From Haplomitrium mnioides (Eukaryota > Marchantiophyta > Haplomitriopsida > Calobryales), in assembly GCA_049999725.1 (NCBI GenBank), contig JBNGIS010038034.1:1-51286 (forward strand): a DNA stretch of 51,286 nucleotides, given 5' to 3'. The stretch's first letter is position 1; each line of letters starts with the position of its first letter. A program made the translations under genes and the position numbers. Positions 1 through 9,739 of this stretch are shown here, one piece after another. A model generated the notes under the pieces. That model was not told where the DNA came from and did not search any database. It worked only from the letters and a program-made list of their open reading frames with translations.

Positions 1-1596
1 GTGTCACATCAAGTACATCAATATGTAACTTGGATTTGTGTTTCCCTTTTGTTGTTGCTATTTTTTCTAAGAAGTATTGTCCAAAAAATGCATTCTCATC
101 CTCATAGACAAACCATTGAGCATGTGCTTGATTCGAGTTTGGGGGCTCTTCCTCACCAAATGACAAACTTTGAGGACTTTGGCAATCGAAAATGACCTGC
201 TATTTGGATCCATAGATGCAACAACACAAATAAACATTCTATCTTTCACCTCATATAGATTGCCAAATTTGTGCCCACATTGAGTGTTGTACGAAAGAGT
301 CCTTACTCGCGGCCTAGATGCTCTATCATAGATTTCTCGACATGTAGAAAGTATTTGCTGTACTAGAGTATCTTCTTCTATCTGTTGAACATCAAGTTGA
401 GAACCTAGACGAACATTTTGAGAATCATTACAAGTGTTTGTGTGTTGTGAAGGTGGAAAGGTGAATTCTGCTTTGAATCCTCATCTTTTCTTTTCAAGGA
501 TGTAGGCTGCAATCTCTTGTTGGGTAAGGAAAAAGTCATACCACCATTGAATATCAGAATCTGTAAAGAACTTGTAGCAGTTCTCACTTATGTTGTCCAT
601 TATTGCAAAGACCATTTTCTCGACATCAACTTCTCTTTCTTCCTTTTGAGATCGTTTGATTTCAGAATATGCCTTGAGAGGAATCAACATTAAACTTAAA
701 ATTTCTCTGTCCACTTCAAATAAGCAAATTGAGTTGACAAATACCATTTAGAGGTAACCAAAATTCATCTGTTGAAAACTGTTTGCTCCAAATATTTGCC
801 TTGGAATCATTCAACTATAGTTTGAATTGTTGATTAAAGGTAATACCATGCATCCTTTAAACTAGAGAGGAACGTTGTTGGAGAAACATTTTCAAATCAT
901 AAGTTTCTATCAAAAGAACTGCATGAAGTTTAGGATTATATGATAATTGTAGCACCTTGCTAAGATTTGTAATCGTAAAAGCTTTGACATGTTTCAAACA
1001 TTTCAATAATCAATTGAACATTTGATCGATTTGATCATGAGTATGGTCAACCATGAGAAATCCCACCTTGATTTTTTGAAAAACATTCTCGACAATAAGA
1101 AGACTAAGATATCCAAATCAGCTAGAATTCTTATTCTCTCATGTCGTGTTGTCCAGCTGAAGATACAAAGTTGAAGATGGCGACCATTCAAAGTGATATA
1201 GTATTTTGTTGAGCACAGTAACTATCAAACTAAAATCGCTTCTTAAGTTTCTGAGGTTAAGAAGACCCTTGAAGAAAGAGCACGATTGAATATTAAGGCA
1301 CTAACAACATGCACACCCACCAAACAATCTTTATCAATGTTTTTGGTGGTGAAGGCTAGTGTGGAATAGGAGTTTTCTTTTAATACGTTCCATCAATAAC
1401 AATTACCAAGTACTTTTAACCATCGGCATAACATTTTCTTCGATGGTTTGCAAGTTTTGTTCTATCTTTCATTTGTTGGTCACGATGAAGAAACAATTGG
1501 CGATTATATTTGAATGCATTGTCACAAAGCATGAAAGACATTAAAATAGTTCAGTAAAACATGTGTCAATGTTTTGAACTTCAAAAGACAACCTTA

Positions 1597-1696
1597 NNNN
1601 NNNNNNNNNNNNNNNNNNNNNNNNNNNNNNNNNNNNNNNNNNNNNNNNNNNNNNNNNNNNNNNNNNNNNNNNNNNNNNNNNNNNNNNNNNNNNNNN
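1597..1696. other. Assembly gap (100 N)
   Basis: A run of 100 N lies inside the transposase gene of element A, in or near the large intron before the catalytic exon. Confidence 1.
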
Positions 1697-3832
1697 CAAA
1701 TGTTTGGATTGGTAGAAGAGAAAATTTATAAAAAGATTAAAAATAAACTTTAGATAATTTCAGTAAAGGAGAATCTGAACAACATTTACAATAAGTACTT
1801 GTGTGTGACTTGAAATGAACAAAAGTTTTGAAAGGAGAAAAACATGATTTGCTAACAAAGGGTCACAAACTTGAACTTCAATTTCAAAGGTAGTTTGGAC
1901 TCTTGGCTTGCAAAGGATTAAAAAACCAAAAAAGATCATGTACACGCATAGGATCAATGGAGACAATAACCGATTGTATGTATGCATAGGACCAAAAGCA
2001 ATAACATCAATATCTTGGCTTTCTTTGACTATTGTCACGATTGGTTTGAAAGAAACAAGAACAAAATCTATGATCACATAGGATTTGCAAACAACAAAAA
2101 TGACTCTTGCTATTGTTTTTCTAGCAAGGGCTTTTGATTCAAAGTAACAAAAGCAAAACTTGCTACAAGGCTATGATCACCACCAACAAATAGATCCATT
2201 TCCTTGCTTTATTCAATTTTAGATAAGGTTTGGATTCAAACTAAAAACAACATACCTTATGCGAGCATAGACTATCTTCTCACAACTCAAGTTGCTAAGA
2301 ATTATTCGACTCAAATCTTGTTTGCTGAAAAACTTAACAAAACAAATATCTTTTGATACTAAGTTGAGAAAACATAACATCTTTAGAGCTAAGCTTTGAG
2401 TCTCAAAAAAATAGCATGGATTAACGAAAGGTTTCAAAAGAGAAGAAACTTATTGCTTTTGTTGGACTCCAAGACGGATTTTTCTCGCAATGATTTTATT
2501 TCTTTTTGCATATTTCACAAACAGCAAATCTATTGCATTTTGGAATTTTAACATTTGGAAAATGAGTTCTCCAATGTTTTGTAAAACCTAAAAAACTAAG
2601 AATGCAATCGGGATCTTTCTCTTTTAAATAAGTTGTATAGTAGTCATAAACTTCCCATTTTGTAAAATTATCGGGCAAGTTATAAACTTTGTCAGTGGGC
2701 ATTATCTTGCAATGTCCTTGAAAAATGATGTCCATCTACTCATGCACGAATACTCCTTTAGCAGATAATTCTCTTTTTCCAAAATTACCTCTAAGATGTG
2801 CGTTTTTTAGATTTTGAATCCTTTGGATTTTATCATTCCGTACTGATAATATTAATTTGAAGGCTCTTCTACAGACAATGGTACCGCCAAGCAGAGTAAA
2901 CCAATTATCAATATCAAAGTCTTTTCTTGGTATTCCTTACTGCAATATGATATCTCGATTCTTCATGCTTTGTCTAAAATACGTTTCTCTCACAATTTTC
3001 AAAAAATCTGTCTTGCATTATGATAAGCAACTATTTCTACAACAAGGAATTCTCTTCAATTTAGAAATTAACATTGGATCAAGCTTTTTCTTTACAAAGC
3101 TCTCGTCATGATGGACTTTCCGCAAAGAATTTTCACGTGAGGTGTTTACTTGTTTGGGTTTTAGCCTATATAAAGAATTCTTATGTTGTGTTGGTTGATT
3201 TGATCCATAAGAAAATCCAACAATTAGAGATAATTCATCGTCAGGAAGACCTTCATCATCATCATAAACATTGTTTGTTCTTTCACAATAAGTGTTCGAA
3301 GAATGAGGTCCTCTTTGACAATTGGGAGAATTGCACCATGCCAAAATAAAATTTTCATCAATATCTTGAATATTAAGAAATGTTTTTTGTACTATAATCA
3401 GTGCCATTGGCGATAACTCCAACAAAATATTGATTGATTGAGACTCTTTGCTAGAATCACTTCCCAAACTATCATCTAAAGATTTCTCCAAAAAACTTCG
3501 GTTTGCTTCACATTTTCTAATCTCATGGCAAAGTCTAACTTGACTTGAAATCAATCATTGATTGAGTGGTGCTATCAAGAACAGTGATTCATCTCCAAAG
3601 TTGAAACTACCAACTGATTCTATGATTTTTTTTGTTGTCAACAAACACATTTTGATCTTGAATTTCAAAGTCTTCTTCAGATGAGGGCAAAGAAAGGTCC
3701 ACAATCATTTGGAAATTCTGATATGAACGTCTTTCTGTTGATCTGTTGGAGAAGTCAAAAGAAAGATTCAACTTTGACCATTTGATCGACAACAAAGATC
3801 TTGTGCGTGCAAAAGGTTGTGTCTTCAATTTT

Positions 3833-3971
3833 CTGCAAGAACTAGGTTCCCTCTTTGATCATTTGCATGCAAGTTGTTCAATCTTTAATTGTATATGCAC
3901 ATTGGGTTCACTCCTTGACCCTATGCGCGCATAGAGTTCAATTCCTGATCTTATATGTGTATAAGATTCAC
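3833..3971 (-). other. Intron 1 of element A transposase with palindromic motif
   Basis: The donor GTGAAT and an acceptor ending CAG are visible on the minus strand. Copies B and D have an equivalent 141-bp intron at the same place. It carries diverged copies of the CTATGCGCGCATAG palindrome between coding segments that do not contain it. Confidence 0.65.
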
Positions 3972-4187
3972 CTTCTCGAACTTTCTGGGCAAAGCTATCT
4001 AATTCAACATAAGCCATCTTTTTCTCCAATATACTCAACATCACACTTGACGCTTTGGATAATCCATCGCTTGCCTCCAAAGAATTGCAATTCGAACAAG
4101 TCTCTAGTTGTCGGGCAAAAGTAACACTTTTCTGTGACATGAATCTTAGAATTCTAACCTCTTCTTAAATTTAAAATTTTCAGCCAT

Positions 4188-4643
4188 TGACAAAGCGTAC
4201 TAAAAATCAACTATTTGAAGAAACTATTTTAACAAATATTTTCAACCTCTTACGGCCTACCAAAAATAAGTGTTTTTAAAAGACAATTTCGCAAATTGAT
4301 AAAATTATGAGCCTTTCTGTGAAGAAAATGAAAAAAAAAAATTGGAAAGATGAAAACAAGCAATGCTTTGTATACTAACTCTCTTTTTTTATCTTGCATC
4401 ACATGAATCTATGTGTTAAGAGCTCTGCGAATCATTTTTGGACGAAAAATACATTTTTTTGAAATTTAGGTATAAAAGAAGCAATAATGGAAAGTTTCTT
4501 TCCATTGTCACAAGTTCATTTTCTATTTTTTATTTTGTTGTCATCAATGTTTTTGCATTTTCTTGTTATTTTGCCATTTTCAATCGTTCGTTTTTTTGTG
4601 AGATTTTTGCCATCAAATTCTATAAGTTTTTTCTTTTGGAAAA
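4188..4643. promoter_or_regulatory. Divergent promoter region between transposase and methyltransferase genes of element A
   Basis: This AT-rich stretch lies between the two opposed start codons. On the plus strand a TATA-like TATAAAAG at 4471-4478 lies about 170 bp before the methyltransferase ATG (4644). On the minus strand a TATACAAAG at about 4366-4374 lies about 180 bp before the transposase ATG. In copy B the same minus-type box reads TATATAAAG (20911-20919), a better TATA box. The positions are seen; promoter activity is inferred. Confidence 0.5.
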
Positions 4644-5003
4644 ATGGCATCACAAGTCAATGTTCCCAAACCTGCTCAACCAAAATCTTATAGGTATTTA
4701 GATGTTCTAAAAGTTCTAGAGCTAGAAAAATTAGACTAAGAACGGCTACCTTATTGTGGATCCATGAAAGACATAGATCAACACCTTTACGTTTTTGCTG
4801 GTGAAGGTAAAAAATATAATCTGGGCTTTTTTGTCCAAATAACCATGATTAGAGAGGGGCAACAAGCCAACATCGAGCTGCTTGTGCAATAGCAGGATAG
4901 CATTACTTTATACAAAGCCTCTCGCAAACGATTTTGCTTTTCGGATATGAACTAGAGGGACATCTTCACCAAGCATCTACAATTGACTAAGGACGACGAC
5001 AAG

Positions 5004-5255
5004 GTAAGATCTTTGAACTAATTTTCATTTGTTTTCCTTTTGCACTGACTCAGAACTCAATGTGTACATAGGCTCATTAGTTCATCCGCGCATGGATTAG
5101 GGAGTCCAAGTGAGTAGGGACTAGAGAGTCCATGCGTGCATGGACTAAGGAGTCTTTTATAGCTTAGTCTGTAGGTTTAGTACATTTTAACTCCCTATAA
5201 AGATATGGGGATTTTTTGTTTAACATGTTTGATCGTTTTTTATTTTGTTGTTTAG
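5004..5255 (+). repeat. Intron 1 of element A methyltransferase with palindrome units
   Basis: GTAAGA donor and a TTTAG acceptor. Two to three units with GTCCATGCGTGCATGGAC-like palindromes lie at about 5075-5155. The equivalent introns in copies B, C and D are longer and hold more units. Confidence 0.75.
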
Positions 5256-6727
5256 CTCACTCAATATTTGGCGGACTTCTTTGATGCCTACTCAGACCCG
5301 AAGCGCATCGAACAAGACTTCATCAAGATGACCATCAGCATCAAACTGCTAAAGCCCAAGCATGGAGTCCACATTGCACAACTAGTGCTGCATCCAAGCA
5401 CAACGACAATGTCAACGGCAGTAACAACAAGACCATCAGCTGCCAAGAAGAGAAAGGCGGTGGAGCCAGTCGAGGCTCCAAAAAAGAAGAAACAAGTCAT
5501 CTCAAAGAAGAAGCTTGTTCCGACACCAATTATTGAGGAGGAGCCAACACCCTCCCCATCTCCAACAAGGTCATCTTCTGCGACCCCTTCATCTTCAACT
5601 CCAAGCAGCTCAGAGGAGGAAGCAGAGCCAAAGCTTATGCAAGCTCCAACATCAAGATCAAAAAGGTAATTGCACAAAGGCTACGAACCTTTCAGGATTG
5701 TGAGTAGGTGGACCCTCAGACAGTGTCTAAAGAAGATAAGAATAAAATTTGAGAGTCTACAATCCAATGGTGCAGAGTTCGAGAGGAACCATTATAATTT
5801 GACTAGAGAATTTAAACCTTCCAAAACTTGGAATGGACAACTAAAGGTCATTTCAGATTAGGAGGTTGAATGAGGACTTTTCTGAGCTTCTTGCATAGAG
5901 AATACTCACTAATAAATATGCGCATAGTTTTTTTTATAGTTGTTATGGACCCGAAGTACGAGCTAAAGGATAAGTTAGAGTTCAATCTAAGAAACCTTGA
6001 CAAGTATACGTACGAGATTACAAGAGGCAATCACAATGTTGTCGCAAGGCAACTTTTAATCACAAAATATGGAGCAAAGAATCCAATATTGTCACTCTAC
6101 AACTATTATGTGTACGTAGGTCTGACTCCAATAAAGGCTCGTATTTTTGCAACATATGATAATTTTGACCAAAGATATAGGTTGGAAACGACCTCAATTC
6201 AAAAGGTCAAATATTGGCATCAGAGGTTCATGGAGAGTGGGATGGTGTCATTCCAGAAATTAAAAAGAGAGTAAGTGTTGAAGACCCTGAAGATTTAGCC
6301 AAAGTCGACTATTGAGAAGATAGTCACTTTTCAAGACAATTGGTTCTAGCTTGCATTTCAAAGTGGTGAGCTCTAGGATTTACAACATAGCATTTTTTCA
6401 ATGTGGGAGAAGAACATCGTCAAGGGCTAGAAGCTGAAGGTCAAACAATCCTTAAGAATGAAGGACAGGAAGTAGACACCTTGGAGGTCTCTTCAAGGTC
6501 TTTCCAATGAAATCAAATTCTCTATTTTGAAACGTGTTGAAGTTGAAGAGCCATCAATCAAAGAGATGTCTCGTGAATTGGAGAGACATGAGGTTTTGGC
6601 GGTGATGGTGAGGTCATTTTGCTCGGAGGTATATTGCAAAACATGGGAAGAAGCAAGGATGGAGTATCCCATCCCCACTTAAGAGTACAAGATGTCATTG
6701 TTTTATTCAAGTTTTGAGAAATTGTTG

Positions 6728-7163
6728 GTAAATGTTTTTCCTTTTTTCAATTTTGATTCTTAATTTAATTTTAGTTTTCCTCTGAAAGTTCTCAAGTTCA
6801 TGTGTGCATGGACACTTGAGAGTCCATGCGCACATGAACTCTTGAGTCTAGTTGTGCAAGGGCTCTCTAGAGTCCTTGTGGGGAAGGACTCTTAAGTCCA
6901 ACCTTGTGTTGACTCTCGAATCCATGCGCAAATGGACTCTCAAGAGTCCAAGCGTGCAAGAACTCGAGAGTTCATGTTCGCCTAGACTCTTATGAGTCCA
7001 TGTGCACATGGACTCTTAAGTCCATGCATGCATGGACTTGAGAGTCAACACGAGGTTGGACTCAAGAGTCCATGCGCACTTGGCAACTTAGTCTCTCTTT
7101 GTCAATTACTCAAAGTTTTTGTTTTTTTATTTAGTCAAACTTTTTTCTTTGCTTTTTTTACAG
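6728..7163 (+). repeat. Intron 2 of element A methyltransferase: palindrome array
   Basis: GTAAAT donor and a TTTTACAG acceptor. Between about 6785 and 7090 there are about ten diverged units of the form (C)TCAAGAGTCCATGCGCACATGGACTCT. Each is an imperfect inverted repeat with an ATGCGC..CAT core. The exons on either side have none. Confidence 0.8.
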
Positions 7164-8589
7164 GGCAACAAAACATTCAAACAGCAGTTGGCCAAAAAAT
7201 TAACGGCCACTACTAAAGGTCGAAAGAAATTGGAAGTCAAAGAAACCCTTGCTAATGAAGATCAATCCTAGACTCTTGTCTCCTACCCTCCGCTTTTTTG
7301 CTCCACTATAAGAAAGCAAGAGAGTGAAAGGCAAGACAATTAAATGAAGTTGCTACCCTTCCAACCAAAGGAGGATCTCATGAGCAAGACAAGAACTTAA
7401 TGTCCTATGTCGATGGACTCAATGTGGCATATTTTCAAGTCCACAAGAAGTCTAATGCACGACAGTTGAAGGGTTTAGTGAAACCAACATGTTTTACTCT
7501 AGCTATTGTTAATATTCCTTATAGTTATAACCTTAAGGAATGTAAGCATGATGATTCAGAACCCTTCTCGAAAGATAATATTTTGATATGGTTTCTTCTT
7601 TTGCGGTAGCTACTACTTCGAGTTTAGGTCTTTTGTAATTATCCACTCTTCGCAACAGTTTGGCATTGTCAATGATGCTTTACTAGAGGTTTTCTATGCA
7701 ATCAACCACAACATCTGGTAAGTTGTATTTTGATTTTTCATATGATTGTTATCTAATTTATTTTTCTTTTTCTTTTTTTTTGTTTATCTCATGTGTTTTT
7801 TTTCGTTACTATAGGGACAAAAGTAGTATTCATAATTCAGGTAGTCCCAAAATTGCTCATGCTCACGAGTACTGGACTGTGGGCTATTGGACAAAGGAAG
7901 GCAAGCGGAGCATGAAGCTCTTCAACTTGCAATCAGATGATGCAAACGAGTAACCTCGACAAATTATGCGCAATATGTTTAGTTGCCCAACTGTGTTGGC
8001 CAAGCTTGAACATCCAGCAGATCATGCTCATGTGAATATTTACCAAAAGCCTCAAGCTTTGTATAATTTTTTCATTGACCATTTAACAACAGAGCAAAAT
8101 TTGATTTTAGATCTTTGCTCTGGGTCCGGCACATGCTTTGTGTGTGCTTTAAAGCTTATGCAAAATTGCATCAAAGTGGAATATGATAGGCATCAATCTA
8201 TCTATATTCCTTGGAGAGTTTTGACGATGGCTTCTTTGACATACGATGTGACCGAGTCGCAGGTAGTATATGTGTACCACAAGAAGCATGTTCCTCCTAG
8301 TATTGCATATGCATTTGGTGATTTTGTTGTGATTTTTTGGACAGGAAAGTGTCGACATGACTCTCTTGCAGCTTTAGATGAGACTATTCCTCCTAAAGAA
8401 GATAGAGATGCACCATCATACTGATGTTATTTTTTGTACATAATAAAGTATTTTCTCACAAAATATTGATTTTTTTCTTGTTGCATTCTAAATCCAATTT
8501 AAGTAATTTCTTCATGATTCAATTTCTATCACAAAATTATTTTTGAGAAAAACATATTTGTTTTCATTAAAATAAACAACAAGGTCTAT

Positions 8590-9015
8590 ACTTACATGGA
8601 AAGTCCTTGCGTCTAATTACTCAACAATTCGTGCTCACATGGGCTACAGTTGTCTATGCGCGCATAGGCTTTAGTTGTTCAAGTTTGTGTGGGCTTCAGT
8701 TGTCCATGCACGCATAGACTTTAGTTGTTCAAGCTCGCGTGGGCTTCAGCTGTCAATATGAGCATGGGTTTTAGTTGTTCAAGCTCGCGTCAACTTCAAT
8801 TGTCTAAGGGGACTTTGGTTTTATCAGTCTTTTCACAATTTTGCTTCAACAATCCTCTTGCGCATACATATTTGGGTTCTAGTTCAAAGTTCTTGTACGT
8901 GACAACCTCAACATTCCACACGTATATGAGCTTTAGCATTCCAAGTGCAAAGTTGCTTCAATAGTCTCTACGTGCATAAGCTTGAAGACTACGGTTCAAA
9001 GTTCATGCACGTTTA
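8590..9015. repeat. Subterminal palindrome array, methyltransferase side of element A
   Basis: Repeated units of roughly 40-48 bp alternate CTATGCGCGCATAGGCTTTAG-like palindromes with TTGTTCAAGCTCGCGTGGGCTT. They lie downstream of the methyltransferase stop and are comparable to arrays in B (16540-16990), C (39530-39910) and D (44820-45190). Confidence 0.75.
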
Positions 9016-9230
9016 AACATCTTTTTTGATTGAATTTTTTTTTGATAAAATTGATTGTTTTCATCAATCTTTGAAATTAATGATATCATGGTTAATTTTG
9101 AAAATATTTAACAAAAATGGGGTTAATATTTTGAATATTTTTTGTATGGTGATGCTCGTGCTTTTTAAAGAAGAAATGATGAAGGAAAATTTGATAATAT
9201 GCTCATAAAAAGATTTGTTTTGAATAAGCA

Positions 9231-9235
9231 ATTTT
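9231..9235. repeat. Target-site duplication ATTTT (left) of the copia element
   Basis: ATTTT precedes the left LTR and is repeated at 27170-27174 after the right LTR, once element B is discounted. This defines the boundaries of the copia insertion in element A. Confidence 0.85.
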
Positions 9236-9347
9236 TGTTATCGTATGAGCGCCACACACACACATACATGGGAGTCTCCAAGACAAATGAGTAGAATGAT
9301 TGATAGATGGCTACTTATATAGAGGGTATATATATGTCCTTATAACA
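9236..9347 (-). repeat. 3' LTR of copia element (112 bp)
   Basis: It starts TGTTATC and ends ATAACA on the plus strand. On the minus strand it contains a TATA-like CTATATAAG. It matches the split right LTR closely apart from small differences near the point where element B was inserted. Confidence 0.85.
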
Positions 9348-9739
9348 CTCTCTCTTGGTTGATTCTTCTTCTAATAATTAGCCACTTTTAGGACTATATG
9401 CTATGTAAGTCCAAATCCTATTCTATGTGTGGTCTCATTAAAACCTTCTTGCTTTCTTCCGAGGGAAAGAGTGCCACCACATAATTTGATAGGTAAAAAA
9501 ATATGATGATAGTGTGTGGAGTGTGTGTGTAAGTAACAAAATGTCAAAATTTGTTGCTTTAAAAGTAAAACTAGTATGTGGTATTGTTGTGCGGTGTTGT
9601 TGCGTCCTTCATAGTTGTATTGTTGCGTCCTCTTCTTGTGTCTTGAAGATCTGTCTAAAAAATGATGTCAGCCTCAAAAGCTGAAAAGTGACGTCATCGT
9701 CTAATATAATATGCTTTTTTCATTACTTGTATGACATTT
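9348..9739 (-). other. 3' untranslated part of copia element
   Basis: Between the LTR and the RNase H end. The polypurine tract touches the LTR; otherwise I see no gene here. Confidence 0.6.

Larger units (their letters stand above)
1..4187 (-). pseudogene. Transposase gene of element A (DUF7869-like), degraded, 3' end beyond window
   Basis: This is the putative DDE/RNase H-fold transposase of element A. Family homology is from memory of the conserved GHTHDQID-type signature in DUF7869-like proteins. Exon 1 runs 4187 to about 3972 and starts MAEN, with an early in-frame stop; an intron of about 139 bp (3971-3833) contains the palindrome motif. The following exon includes a cysteine cluster (CCRNSC, near 3030) and, at 2735-2496, a KCNRFAVCEIC putative metal-binding segment. 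The catalytic region is at about 1570-1000: QLDN, ENKN and DHTHDQID (G changed to D). The C-terminal part (747-1) matches the end of copy B, including FTDSDIQWW and the FICVVAS segment. It has many stops and frameshifts and a 100-N gap at 1597-1696. It is divergent from the methyltransferase gene. Confidence 0.8.
4644..8424 (+). pseudogene. ParB-like plus beta-class DNA amino-methyltransferase gene of element A, four exons, degraded
   Basis: Predicted to modify DNA bases (N6-adenine or N4-cytosine) in the nucleus. The exons are 4644-5003, 5256-6727, 7164-7717 and 7815-8424, all with GT...AG introns, giving about 1,000 residues. Exon 1 starts MASQVNVPKP and has a domain I do not recognise (about residues 50-110). 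Exon 2 carries a Lys-rich NLS-like stretch (KKRKAVEP..APKKKK), a Ser/Pro-rich linker and a ParB/sulfiredoxin-like domain at about 5940-6240 (GNHNVVARQLL then VGLTPIKARIFA). Exon 3 holds motif IV (here NIPYSYNL; family consensus ADIPYGYNL). Exon 4 holds HAHEYWTVGYW, then KPQALYNFFIDHL and motif I DLCSGSGT followed by VEYD. Motif IV before motif I marks the permuted beta class. Stops in exons 1, 2, 3 and 4 (for example at 7951-7953) show decay. The start is chosen because copies C and D share MASQ at the same place. Confidence 0.82.
1..9235. mobile_element. Element A, main part: methyltransferase-carrying DNA transposon (left end outside window)
   Basis: This is a member of the two-gene transposon family best seen in copy B. 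It holds a minus-strand transposase gene (from 4187 leftwards past the window edge) and a plus-strand ParB-methyltransferase gene (4644-8424), separated by a 456-bp divergent promoter region. Palindrome arrays lie in introns and in the right subterminal zone. The element stops abruptly at 9235, where a copia retrotransposon with target duplication ATTTT was inserted. Its last 156 bp resume at 27170. By alignment with copy B, about 1.9 kb is missing beyond base 1. Both genes carry stops and frameshifts, so this copy is not autonomous. Confidence 0.85.

Noticed and set aside
5288-5677. Minus-strand reading frame of 129 codons opposite methyltransferase exon 2
   Set aside because: It is the mirror of the Lys/Ser/Pro-rich coding segment on the plus strand, which is conserved in the other copies.
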